Source: Oscillospiraceae bacterium (GTDB lineage Bacteria; Bacillota; Clostridia; Saccharofermentanales; Saccharofermentanaceae). Taken from it: DNA of 36,099 bases. The position numbers were made by a program, and so were the translations under genes. A model generated the notes under the pieces. The model did no database searches and was not told the origin of the DNA. It saw only the letters and a list, made by a program, of their open reading frames with translations. Positions 8,087-15,965 of the stretch are shown one piece after another. The stretch lies in NCBI GenBank assembly GCA_902776845.1, contig CACYRM010000008.1, positions 1-36,099 on the forward strand, given 5' to 3'. The stretch's first letter is position 1. Each line of letters begins with the position of its first letter.

Positions 8087-9103
8087 TCAGTGTTCGTCGG
8101 CTATGAATTCGTTCAGGATCGATTCAGCCGGAACCTGTTCCGGGCTTATCACCGGGATCTTATCCAGGTGGCTCATTAACTTGTTTGCTTTGATAAGCGC
8201 TGAGGAAAGATCCGCAAAAGACTTACCCGTGGGAGACTTCTCCATGAAGACGCTCGGTTCGATCGAGCCCTTCTCAACCTTGGTCAAAGCCTCTTTTATA
8301 TCCCTCATGGCCATGGGAGCCACGATAAGGCTCTCGTAAGCGAGGAATGAATTGACGTGATAGTCTGCAGCGGTAAGGTAATCCTCATAGTACTTTTCTT
8401 CCGATTTCTGGATCATAGGCCAGTAGTCAATAGTGGAAAGAGCATGCGCGCTTCTGTGACGGTAGTCTCTGATGATCCTTCGAAGGAGCCTGATCTCATT
8501 GCTGTCCATAAGCTTAGTATCGCAGAAGACATTTCCGTAAGGCATGATGAACACTTTCGAACACTTGTCCGGAGGGCATTCGCCTGACACTCTGGGGGAC
8601 AGGCCGTGAAGACCCTCCACTACCAGGACACCGTCATCTCCCAGACAGATGGCATTGGCAGGGTCGCCTTCCATCTGAACCCTTACGTTAAAATCGAAGA
8701 ACGGCGGCACTACAGTCTCACCGTTAAGAAGAGCCTTTATATCACGCTGGATCCTCTCGACATCAAGAGCATCTATCGTCTCAAAATCCGGTCTTCCGTC
8801 CCTGTCACACTTGAGGTCTTTGAGGTTGTAATAATCATCCAGAGACAGATGGACAGCCTTACGGCCTCTCTCATTGATCTTATTGGACAGCCTCAGGGTA
8901 AAAGTTGTCTTGCCTGAGGAAGTGGGTCCAGACACGAATATGGCTCTTTTGTTTGTGTCGGAAATGATCTCATCACAGATGGAATCGATCCTGCCGACAA
9001 AACTCTTTTCTGATTCTGCGATAAAACGCGGAAGCCTGACGGCGCCGAGGGATTCCTCGAGCTCTTCAACCGTAATATCGATTCTGTCTCTAAGCTCTGC
9101 CAT
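8087..9103 (-). CDS. Uridine kinase/phosphoribulokinase-family P-loop kinase
   Basis: A 338-residue protein with a P-loop GPTSSGKTT at 59-67 and the LSLDDYYN segment typical of uridine kinases. VVEGLHGLSP forms the Walker B region, and a RRIIRDYRHRSAHA helix follows. It matches the kinase half of a clostridial protein type in which a TGS-like domain precedes a uridine-kinase domain; here only about 50 residues precede the P-loop. The exact nucleoside substrate is unknown. AAGGAG lies 5 nt before the ATG. It is cotranscribed with the membrane protein upstream (21-nt gap) and metA downstream. Confidence 0.85.
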   Translation of the reverse strand: MAELRDRIDITVEELEESLGAVRLPRFIAESEKSFVGRIDSICDEIISDTNKRAIFVSGPTSSGKTTFTLRLSNKINERGRKAVHLSLDDYYNLKDLKCDRDGRPDFETIDALDVERIQRDIKALLNGETVVPPFFDFNVRVQMEGDPANAICLGDDGVLVVEGLHGLSPRVSGECPPDKCSKVFIMPYGNVFCDTKLMDSNEIRLLRRIIRDYRHRSAHALSTIDYWPMIQKSEEKYYEDYLTAADYHVNSFLAYESLIVAPMAMRDIKEALTKVEKGSIEPSVFMEKSPTGKSFADLSSALIKANKLMSHLDKIPVISPEQVPAESILNEFIADEH

Positions 9104-9124
9104 ATGGTCTCCTTTGATACAGGA

Positions 9125-9733
9125 TTATTTCCGCTGAGGGAAAAATCTCTTTATGATAAGTGTATTTATGATCCAATCCCATACATACTGGACCAGTTTG
9201 ACTGCCAGATAGATAAGGCTCGGAATAACGATAGCTGCCAGGACCAGGATCAATACTGTTCCGACGACATGCACACCGCCCGCAAGAACTCCCAGCACCG
9301 TTGAAAAAGAACCTGCGCTTGCCTGGAATTTCTCTGTATACTTCTCAAGCGTCTCGTTGAGATAACCGATGAGAAAATCCTGAAGATCGTCGACACGTAC
9401 TGACAGTCTCGGAAGGAGCAGACTTACCGTATAGCTGACGATCAGATATGACTTGAATATCTTCTCGAGTAAAATCATCGCCTTGCCCCACCAGGGCATT
9501 CGGTAATATCTGAAGCAGATAAAGGGATTCGCCAGGAACAAAAGAGTAAAGACGGCTATATGGATAGGTCCGATAACGCCGAATCCGAGGATTCCTTTAC
9601 CGAGAATGTAGATGTAAAGGACTATCGCATCGACCAGAAGACCATACAGTATGAACAAACCGAAATGCTTACGGTTCTCAAAATCCGTATCACTCCAAAG
9701 TCTTCCAAGTAAAAGTCCTTCCAGATAGTCCAA
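9125..9733 (-). CDS. Unrecognised polytopic membrane protein, TTG start
   Basis: A 202-residue membrane protein of unknown function. Hydrophobic stretches lie at about 25-45, 50-72, 90-108 and 150-180. An amphipathic helix around 115-140 (VDDLQDFLIGYLNETLEKY) resembles a short coiled segment. No ATG is available near the start. Two in-frame TTG codons exist, at 9739 and 9733. The second has GAGGAG 8 nt upstream, while the first would leave only 2 nt, so 9733 is preferred. It is the first gene of the operon leading to the kinase, metA, nnrD and alr. Confidence 0.7.
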   Translation of the reverse strand: MDYLEGLLLGRLWSDTDFENRKHFGLFILYGLLVDAIVLYIYILGKGILGFGVIGPIHIAVFTLLFLANPFICFRYYRMPWWGKAMILLEKIFKSYLIVSYTVSLLLPRLSVRVDDLQDFLIGYLNETLEKYTEKFQASAGSFSTVLGVLAGGVHVVGTVLILVLAAIVIPSLIYLAVKLVQYVWDWIINTLIIKRFFPQRK

Positions 9734-9759
9734 AACCAAAACTCCTCATTATTCAACAG

Positions 9760-9777
9760 CCGGCATTCATCTGCCGG
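9760..9777. repeat. Perfect 6-bp inverted repeat in the 5' region of the membrane protein operon
   Basis: CCGGCA and TGCCGG are separated by 6 nt, about 30 nt upstream of the TTG start. It could be a leader hairpin or an operator. No convincing promoter was found beside it, so no role is assigned. Confidence 0.4.
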
Positions 9778-9830
9778 GCATATTTATGAATTTTATCACA
9801 TTAGAACAAATGAGACTACAAAGCATATTT

Positions 9831-9860
9831 TATAAATAAAAAACAGGCTTCCCGCCTGTA
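9831..9860 (-). terminator. Rho-independent terminator after the 136-aa gene
   Basis: On the minus strand ACAGGC and GCCTGT form a 6-bp stem with a 5-nt loop (plus 9843-9859), followed by TTTTTTATTT. It lies about 25 nt past the stop codon at 9885 and separates the beta-propeller unit from the kinase/metA operon. Confidence 0.9.
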
Positions 9861-9884
9861 CACACTCCGCTTTCCGGATATCCC

Positions 9885-10295
9885 TTATCTTAAAGTAAAA
9901 CTGCAGCCCGTAGTCTGTTCGATAAGTGACTGAAGATTCTTCCATTTATTCGGGAAATGCTGCTCCGCACCTGATTTCATAGTGGTCTTGTCTTTGAATT
10001 CCACCTTGATGATCCATTCTCCGGGGATCATGGTCTTATCGCCGTACTCGTCAGTCAGTCCAAGATTGTATCCGTTCATCCATTCGAGCATTCCCGACAC
10101 CGGAAGCTTCTCTTTGATGATCCTCATATTGTCTTCGCTGATGGATCTGGTGAAATTGTTATTCCACATGTAATTGTCGCGCCAGGAAATAACTTTACGC
10201 CCGAAGTCATACTTCACCGCATAGCCCTCGTTCGCAAAGGTCCTTATCTCGACCTCCAAAACAGCTATAGCTCCGTATGCTTTCTCAAAATCCAT
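9885..10295 (-). CDS. Unrecognised 136-aa protein downstream of the beta-propeller
   Basis: I do not recognise this family. The 136 residues show no signal peptide and no membrane helix. The composition is aromatic-rich, with several Trp and Tyr (SWRDNYMWNNNF, MLEWMNGYNLG, EWIIKVEF, NKWKNLQSLIEQ). This suggests a compact alpha/beta fold, with a small ligand- or protein-binding role possible. AAGGAG lies 5 nt upstream of the ATG, and only 9 nt separate it from the stop of the propeller gene, so the two are translated from one message. The pairing of an exported propeller and a small cytosolic protein is the only functional hint. Confidence 0.75.
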   Translation of the reverse strand: MDFEKAYGAIAVLEVEIRTFANEGYAVKYDFGRKVISWRDNYMWNNNFTRSISEDNMRIIKEKLPVSGMLEWMNGYNLGLTDEYGDKTMIPGEWIIKVEFKDKTTMKSGAEQHFPNKWKNLQSLIEQTTGCSFTLR

Positions 10296-10304
10296 TATTG
10301 CTCC

Positions 10305-12194
10305 TTACTCTACCGCGATACCGAAAATGCTTCCGGATGTTGTTCCCACGACAAGCATACCCTCGTAGACGATCGGAGAAGCTTCGATACAGATACCCGA
10401 GGATGTCTCATCAGACGTTCCGAGATTCCTTCTGGTCTGTATATATGTAATTCTCTCTCCGGTCTCGGCATTGATCATATGGACCTGACCTATCGAGTCA
10501 CAGATGATCAGATATGCGTGCCCCTCCGTATCGTAGAAATCAACAGGTGAGCTGTACGAATAGATGTTCATATTATATTCCCAAACCTTGGTACCTAAAT
10601 CCTTGTCATATGCAACAACTTTATTGCCGCTCGCAAGGCCGTTAGTCATACTAAATGAGAATATTATCAGATTCGATATCGACCCCTTTCCGATCACGGG
10701 ATTGCCGAAGCAGCCGCCGCTCTGGTCTGAATCGGAGGATTCGCCGTTGAATGTGTAGCAGGACTCGGATGTCTGCCAGCCGCCGTCTTCCTGGGAAACA
10801 CTTCCCGTAAGGCCGTTGACCTTGTAGATATAAGCAGCTCCGCAGTACTCGCCTGTTCCGCCCTGGTTGTCAACTTCCGTTCCGATATAAATATACGGGA
10901 TGCCGTTCTCCTCATTTATGACGGGAGTAACGTCCGAGTCATCGCCCAGGACTCTTGTCCAGACCATCTGAAGCGTGTTGAGATCAAGGCAGCAGAGGTT
11001 CATGGTGTTATCCACAAAATACCCGTAATTGCCGTAAACCGCTATCGAGCTCTCCACACCCATATGTGAACCGACATTATCATCAAACATATACTTGTAT
11101 CCCGTGACAACAGGAGATACCATTACCGTTCCGCCGGTATATGCCGTGTGAAGGTCAAAGGTGTAGATTATGCCGTTCTCGCAGGGCCAGATAAGCGTAT
11201 CCGTATCTCCGTTGACGATAGGAGAAGAGTCAAACGCGTTCCAGTTGCTCCTGTATGCGCCGTCATCGGATCCGTCGTAATAATACAGAAGCGAGCCGTC
11301 AAGAAGCGAATAGATATACATTCCGAAAACCTTGCCGCCGTTATTGTCCGTCTGTCCGACATAAAGCAGCGGATAACCTCTCGGATCGAGCGCTGGAGTA
11401 CCCTTTATCGAAGCTCCGACATCGATCGGATCCCTCGTCTGTTCACCGTTCTGGAGATTAAAAAAATATATCTTTCCGTCCAGCGCGGCAACGATAACTT
11501 CCGTAAGTGTAAGCTGCTGCTTGGCTGTATCGTACATGTCCATATTCTGACGGACATCGGCAGGCCATTCGACGACGAGGGGCTGTCCTGTCCACCTTAC
11601 ACCGGACCATTCAAAGTTCATCGTCGAAGCAAGGAGCTTTCCGACTCCGTTGAATTCCCATCTCTGGGTAAGGGCGCCTCTGTAAAGATTTGTATAACCG
11701 TAGGAAGCGCAGTTTCTGAAATTATTACCTCTGTAAGTGAATATTCCGGGAACAGATCCGTAGAAGACCGGATCGGTCATATAGATGGGATTCTCCCTGT
11801 TGTATCCGCCCTCGATTATCGATCCGTTTACCATTACTGTCTGGTTGATCCTTCTGGCCGAAGGAACACAGTCGGAAGCTATAGCCAGATCTTTGTTGAT
11901 AACAACTGATGCCAGACCGGGATAAAGTATCGGGTTCTGGTAATCAGTGATCGGCGGGATCGGCGTGGGCGTCGGGGAAGCTACGGAGATATAGCCTGAC
12001 TGGTCAGTGGTGTCCACATTTGCCAGAGTCTCCTTAGCTGTTGCCTTTTTGAAATAAACCGCAGCAAGAACGCCTGTCAGGCAGACGACAAGAAGAGTGA
12101 TGACGACAACAAGCGTCACAGTACCTTCATTCGGATCTCTTGAAGGTCTGTAAAAAGTATTATTGGGCTCGATGTATTGCTCATCGTGCTTCAT
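10305..12194 (-). CDS. Membrane-anchored PQQ-like beta-propeller protein
   Basis: A 629-residue protein with a cytoplasmic N-terminus and a single transmembrane helix at about 25-48. A Pro/Thr linker (SPTPTPIPP, 73-81) precedes a large extracytoplasmic part. That part has repeated short blades of the type seen in PQQ-enzyme-like and BamB-like propellers, for example DGKIYFFNLQNGEQ, YPLLYVGQTDNNGG, IIYTFDLHTAYTGG and GSIFGIAV at the C-terminus. It probably faces the outside of a Gram-positive cell as a binding scaffold. The PQQ-dehydrogenase catalytic residues cannot be recognised, so enzyme activity is not claimed. It has its own promoter, a GAGGGG ribosome binding site 4 nt before the ATG, and forms an operon with the 136-aa gene. 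Confidence 0.82.
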   Translation of the reverse strand: MKHDEQYIEPNNTFYRPSRDPNEGTVTLVVVITLLVVCLTGVLAAVYFKKATAKETLANVDTTDQSGYISVASPTPTPIPPITDYQNPILYPGLASVVINKDLAIASDCVPSARRINQTVMVNGSIIEGGYNRENPIYMTDPVFYGSVPGIFTYRGNNFRNCASYGYTNLYRGALTQRWEFNGVGKLLASTMNFEWSGVRWTGQPLVVEWPADVRQNMDMYDTAKQQLTLTEVIVAALDGKIYFFNLQNGEQTRDPIDVGASIKGTPALDPRGYPLLYVGQTDNNGGKVFGMYIYSLLDGSLLYYYDGSDDGAYRSNWNAFDSSPIVNGDTDTLIWPCENGIIYTFDLHTAYTGGTVMVSPVVTGYKYMFDDNVGSHMGVESSIAVYGNYGYFVDNTMNLCCLDLNTLQMVWTRVLGDDSDVTPVINEENGIPYIYIGTEVDNQGGTGEYCGAAYIYKVNGLTGSVSQEDGGWQTSESCYTFNGESSDSDQSGGCFGNPVIGKGSISNLIIFSFSMTNGLASGNKVVAYDKDLGTKVWEYNMNIYSYSSPVDFYDTEGHAYLIICDSIGQVHMINAETGERITYIQTRRNLGTSDETSSGICIEASPIVYEGMLVVGTTSGSIFGIAVE

Positions 12195-12236
12195 ATTTCC
12201 CCTCTTTTGCTGTTCCTTTCCGAAAAGTTAACGCTT

Positions 12237-12265
12237 ATTGTAACACGGCTGTAATTTTATCTCAA
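12237..12265 (-). promoter_or_regulatory. Promoter of the beta-propeller operon
   Basis: On the minus strand TTGAGA (plus 12260-12265), a 17-nt spacer and TACAAT (plus 12237-12242), about 43 nt upstream of the ATG. No clear terminator follows whiA, though short stems occur between 12266 and 12321. Confidence 0.7.
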
Positions 12266-12321
12266 ACCTGATGCAGGTCTGAGGCCCTGAAAGAGCCAGA
12301 AAGTAAGGGATCTTTGACAGT

Positions 12322-13185
12322 TTACTGAAGACTTTTCGCGAATTCTGCTATCTTATCCAGGCGGTGTCTCATGCCTGATTTGCCGATCGGGGGATCCATC
12401 ATGGCTCCGAGTTCGGCAAGCGATGCTCCGGGATTTTCCATATGTGCCTTGGCAGCTTCTCTCAGCTCGGGAGACAGTTTTCCGGCCATGCCCGACTCCA
12501 TGACTTTAGTGATCAGTTCATTCCTCTGTGCTGCGGCCTCAGCCTGGCGTTTTGTGTTGCCCTCGTCGCAGTTGACGGCTCTCACTACTTTGCTGTTAAC
12601 GTCTTTCCCGGCACGGATATTCTCGAATTCCATCATTGCGGACGGGCTTCCGATATAGCTTAAGAAGTCCGATACATCATCACCGTTTTTGAAATACAGT
12701 GCATAAGAGTCCTTCCTCTGAACCCTGACGTGTTTTATTGAAAGGACATTAAGGGCCGCGGATATGAGCGTGGCATTCTCGGGTTCCCTGACAACAAATT
12801 CGATCCGGTAGCTTTTTCCGGGATCGGAACAGTAACCGCATCCCCAGAATGCGCCTCTCAAAAACCTCCTGGCATCTTCGACACTCATATCCCCGTTCGC
12901 AAATCCGGACAGGAGCTCTTCGCATCGTTCCCAAAGGGCTGAACTGTATATATCTTTTTCTAAAATGACCTTGCCGTGTTTATAGCAGCATCCGATGTTC
13001 TCGGCCTCGAAAAGCCGGAGAACAAGTTCTGAAAGCCTTTCCGGGATCTTTATCTCTTTTGCTGAACCCCTGACGCTGCTCTGGCTTAAGAAAAGACCGC
13101 AAAGGGCTGTCTGTCTCTGGACAGGCTTCTTTACGGCTTTTGTGGCAGTCTCAAGCTTGACTCTGACAGAAAAGCTGTCTTCCAT
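12322..13185 (-). CDS. whiA: DNA-binding protein WhiA
   Basis: A 287-residue member of the WhiA family: an N-terminal LAGLIDADG-homing-endonuclease-like fold without nuclease activity, and a C-terminal helix-turn-helix. The C-terminal LAELGAMMDPPIGKSGMRHR segment is the characteristic helix-turn-helix region. In Bacillus WhiA affects cell division and chromosome segregation. The ATG overlaps the rapZ stop by one base (TGATG). The gene directly follows rapZ; yvcK, found between them in Bacillus, is absent here. Confidence 0.94.
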   Translation of the reverse strand: MEDSFSVRVKLETATKAVKKPVQRQTALCGLFLSQSSVRGSAKEIKIPERLSELVLRLFEAENIGCCYKHGKVILEKDIYSSALWERCEELLSGFANGDMSVEDARRFLRGAFWGCGYCSDPGKSYRIEFVVREPENATLISAALNVLSIKHVRVQRKDSYALYFKNGDDVSDFLSYIGSPSAMMEFENIRAGKDVNSKVVRAVNCDEGNTKRQAEAAAQRNELITKVMESGMAGKLSPELREAAKAHMENPGASLAELGAMMDPPIGKSGMRHRLDKIAEFAKSLQ

Positions 13186-14090
13186 CAGGGTTCATCCGCC
13201 TTTTTTGAGTATCTGTGAGGTTCTTTGTCAACATCCCTGTGTGTCGTTATGCACTGAATGCCGTTTTCTCTGAGCCTGCCCGCTATCGTCTCGGCACAGT
13301 AGACAGATCTGTGACGTCCGCCCGTGCATCCGACTCCTATATGAACACTTCCCTTGCCTTCCTTATCATAAAAAGGAATTACAAAAGAGAGCAGTTCTGA
13401 TGTCATATAGTTGAACTCGTCTGTTTCCCTGAAGCCTTCAAGGTATTTAGCTATTTCCGCGTCTTTACCCGTAAGATTCCTGAGCTGCGGCAGGTAAAAC
13501 GGATTGGGAAGGAACCTTACATCAAAGATATAGTCGCAGTCGACAGGCAGGCCATACTTAAATCCGAAGGATTCAACTATTACAAAGATACTCTGTCTGT
13601 CCGCATTCTTAATGATCTCACCGATAGCTTTGCAGAGTTCGGAATCCGAAAGAAGAGACGTGTCGATTACGACCGTCGCGATCTCTCTTATGTTCTCGAG
13701 CATCTTCCGCTCCGCAGTTATTGCCTGGGTAAGGGAACCCTTCTTCGTTGCCAGCGGATGCTTTCTTCTCGACTGCTGGTATCTGCTGATAAGCACCGGA
13801 TCGGAAGCCTCAAGGAAGATGACCTTATAAGGACATCCTACCTCTTCATCTATAAGAGCAAGCGCTTCATCAAAGCCGTCGAGGTATTCCTGTGATCTGA
13901 CATCGACGACAAAAGCGAGCTTCGGAGTGGAAAACCCTTCACCGTTTCTGCCTCTGAAAAAGCTCTTTACCAGATCGGGAAGGACATACGGCGGAACATT
14001 ATCCATGCAAAAATAGCCGCAATCCTCAAGATATCTTACCGCCGCACTCTTGCCGGCACCGCTCATGCCGGTCAAAAACAGAATTTCCAT
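13185..14090 (-). CDS. rapZ: RapZ/YvcJ family nucleotide-binding protein
   Basis: A 301-residue P-loop protein with Walker A GMSGAGKS at 8-15 and the family C-terminal signature IGCTGGRHRSV-like segment (VGCTGGRHRSVYCAE). In E. coli RapZ is an RNase E adaptor controlling GlmS. In B. subtilis the homologue YvcJ is a GTP/ATP-binding protein linked to competence. The ATG is 3 nt from the murB stop with GGAGG upstream. Its place in hprK-murB-rapZ-whiA is typical of clostridia. Confidence 0.95.
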   Translation of the reverse strand: MEILFLTGMSGAGKSAAVRYLEDCGYFCMDNVPPYVLPDLVKSFFRGRNGEGFSTPKLAFVVDVRSQEYLDGFDEALALIDEEVGCPYKVIFLEASDPVLISRYQQSRRKHPLATKKGSLTQAITAERKMLENIREIATVVIDTSLLSDSELCKAIGEIIKNADRQSIFVIVESFGFKYGLPVDCDYIFDVRFLPNPFYLPQLRNLTGKDAEIAKYLEGFRETDEFNYMTSELLSFVIPFYDKEGKGSVHIGVGCTGGRHRSVYCAETIAGRLRENGIQCITTHRDVDKEPHRYSKKADEP

Positions 14091-14092
14091 TG

Positions 14093-15010
14093 CTATCCTC
14101 CGAAATTACCTACCAGTCTTACTTCCCTCTCAAGTCTCACACCTGAGTTCTCGTATACTTTTTCCACCACATAATCTATAAGTCTCATGACATCGGAAGC
14201 TTTTGCGCTGCCTCCGTTATTAACGATAAAACCTGCATGCTTCGGCGATACCTGCGCGCCTGAATCATCCAGAGCAAAGCCCTTAAGGCCCGCCTCCTCA
14301 ATAAGTCTCGCGGCAAAATAGCCTTCGGGTCTCTTAAACGTGGAACCTGCGGAAGGAACATCCAAAGGCTGGCTGGCAGTCCTTCTTTTACGGAGGTCAT
14401 CGACAAGAGCTTCTATCTCATCCCTGTTTCCTATTGAAAGAAGAGCTTCAAAGCCCAGAATGACCACATTTTTACCCTTTCCGTTTAATCTTTCGAAAAG
14501 GCTCGTCCTGTATCCGAACTCACATTCATCCCCATCTATATAACGGACAGCATCGCCGTCCCAGTAACTTACTCTTGAAATAAAATCCTTTGTCTCTCCG
14601 CCGTACGCTCCTGCATTCATGAACACGGCGCCGCCGCAGGATCCCGGTATTCCGCAAGCAAATTCGGCACCGGTAAGCGAGAGTTCCGTGCAGTAATTTC
14701 CGAATCTGGCAAAAGGCAGTCCGGCTCCGGCGGTTATCCGGATCCTTCCGTCTTCCGCTTCTTCGGATGAAAGCCCGCTCATATTCCTGGCGATCCTTAT
14801 GACAAGACCGTCAAAACCCTCATCGGATATAAGGCAGTTGGAGCCGTTTCCGAGAACAAATACACTGATGCCTCTTTCTTCTGCCCATCTGAACAGGGAG
14901 GCAATTTCATCACCGGTCGAAGGCTCAGCAAAATACCTCGCGGGACCTCCGCATCTGAAGGTTGAATATCCCGCGAGCGGGACATTTTCGAGCGGCGACG
15001 GATCAGCCAT
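14093..15010 (-). CDS. murB: UDP-N-acetylenolpyruvoylglucosamine reductase
   Basis: Reduces UDP-GlcNAc-enolpyruvate to UDP-MurNAc, a cytosolic step of peptidoglycan synthesis using FAD and NADPH. The 305-residue protein has the FAD-domain motifs VLGNGSNCLISD and GIPGSCGGAVFMNAGAYG. The FGYRTSLF segment carries a conserved Arg, the catalytic Ser lies in PSAGSTFKRP, and a catalytic Glu lies near the C-terminus (RLEREVRLVG). I place the start at 15010 (MADPSPLEN) because GGGAAG lies just upstream; the frame is open to 15043. It overlaps the hprK stop by 8 nt. Confidence 0.95.
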   Translation of the reverse strand: MADPSPLENVPLAGYSTFRCGGPARYFAEPSTGDEIASLFRWAEERGISVFVLGNGSNCLISDEGFDGLVIRIARNMSGLSSEEAEDGRIRITAGAGLPFARFGNYCTELSLTGAEFACGIPGSCGGAVFMNAGAYGGETKDFISRVSYWDGDAVRYIDGDECEFGYRTSLFERLNGKGKNVVILGFEALLSIGNRDEIEALVDDLRKRRTASQPLDVPSAGSTFKRPEGYFAARLIEEAGLKGFALDDSGAQVSPKHAGFIVNNGGSAKASDVMRLIDYVVEKVYENSGVRLEREVRLVGNFGG

Positions 15011-15935
15011 CCAGAGACTTCCCAGGGAACACTCTGGACACAAGATCCAGAGCAGCGTTGTAACCCATTTTCTTGACTCTGTAGTTGATAGCGGCAGCCT
15101 CGACGATTATCGCAAGGTTACGTCCGGGTCCTACGGGGATCGTGACGGAAGGGACCTTTATACCGAGGATATCAGTTGTCTCTTCTGTAAGACCGAGTCT
15201 GTCGTAAGTCTTCTTCTCATCCCAGAGCTCAAGATTGATAACAAAGTCGATATTTTCCTGCTGCTTGACGGCAGATACGCCGTAAAGTTCCTTAACGTCA
15301 AGGATACCTATTCCTCGGATCTCGATAAGATGCTTGATGACATCGGGAGCGCGTCCCAGAAGGGTCGTCTCCGACACCTTGCGGATCTCGATCTGGTCAT
15401 CGGCAATGAGTCTGTGTCCTCTTTTTACGATCTCAAGAGCGGTCTCGGATTTACCTACTCCGGACTCTCCCAGGATAAGGATACCTTCACCGTTTACTTC
15501 GACAAGAACGCCGTGCATTGATACACGCGGAGCAAGCTCCATCTTGAGATACTTGACGAGTTCCGACGAGAAATCGGATGTGGCCTGAGATGTCCTTAAT
15601 ACCGGAGTCTGGTACTTTCTCGCGGCATCAAGGATCTCCTTATGGACCTTATGGTCACGGGTGACTATAAGAGCCGGAATATTCTTCTCAAATAGAGCAG
15701 ATACGGACTTCGCCCTCTCTTCAGGAGAGAGATTGTCCAGATACGCATGCTCCATGTTACCGATCATCTGTATTCTGTCAGGGCCGAAGTGATCATAATA
15801 TCCGGCGAGCTGCAGTCCCGGACGGGTAACGTCCGCGACGCAGATCCTTCTGGATTCGATATCACCTGAATCGTATACGACCTCAAGATTATAATTCTTT
15901 ACGATCTCCGATAGAAATACGCTCGAAAAAGGCAT
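15003..15935 (-). CDS. hprK: HPr kinase/phosphorylase
   Basis: Phosphorylates HPr and Crh on Ser46 and so controls carbon catabolite repression through CcpA. The 310-residue protein has the catalytic region from H141 (MHGVLVEV), Walker A GESGVGKS at 156-163, the ADDQIEI segment, and the family signature EIRGIGILDVKELYG. The ATG at 15935 lies only 30 nt after the cellodextrin phosphorylase stop. GGAGG is 12 nt before the start, slightly distant. No terminator or strong promoter is visible in that gap, so it may be co-transcribed with the sugar phosphorylases. Confidence 0.97.
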   Translation of the reverse strand: MPFSSVFLSEIVKNYNLEVVYDSGDIESRRICVADVTRPGLQLAGYYDHFGPDRIQMIGNMEHAYLDNLSPEERAKSVSALFEKNIPALIVTRDHKVHKEILDAARKYQTPVLRTSQATSDFSSELVKYLKMELAPRVSMHGVLVEVNGEGILILGESGVGKSETALEIVKRGHRLIADDQIEIRKVSETTLLGRAPDVIKHLIEIRGIGILDVKELYGVSAVKQQENIDFVINLELWDEKKTYDRLGLTEETTDILGIKVPSVTIPVGPGRNLAIIVEAAAINYRVKKMGYNAALDLVSRVFPGKSLDG

Positions 15936-15965
15936 TTTATCCCAAGTCCTCCGTTAATCCTCTTA

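Noticed and set aside
11148..11909. Plus-strand open frame of 253 codons inside the beta-propeller gene
   Set aside because: It is the antisense shadow of a well-supported gene, with no ribosome binding site and atypical composition.
14799..15521. Plus-strand open frame of 240 codons across murB and hprK
   Set aside because: It runs antisense through two conserved genes and has no motif of its own.
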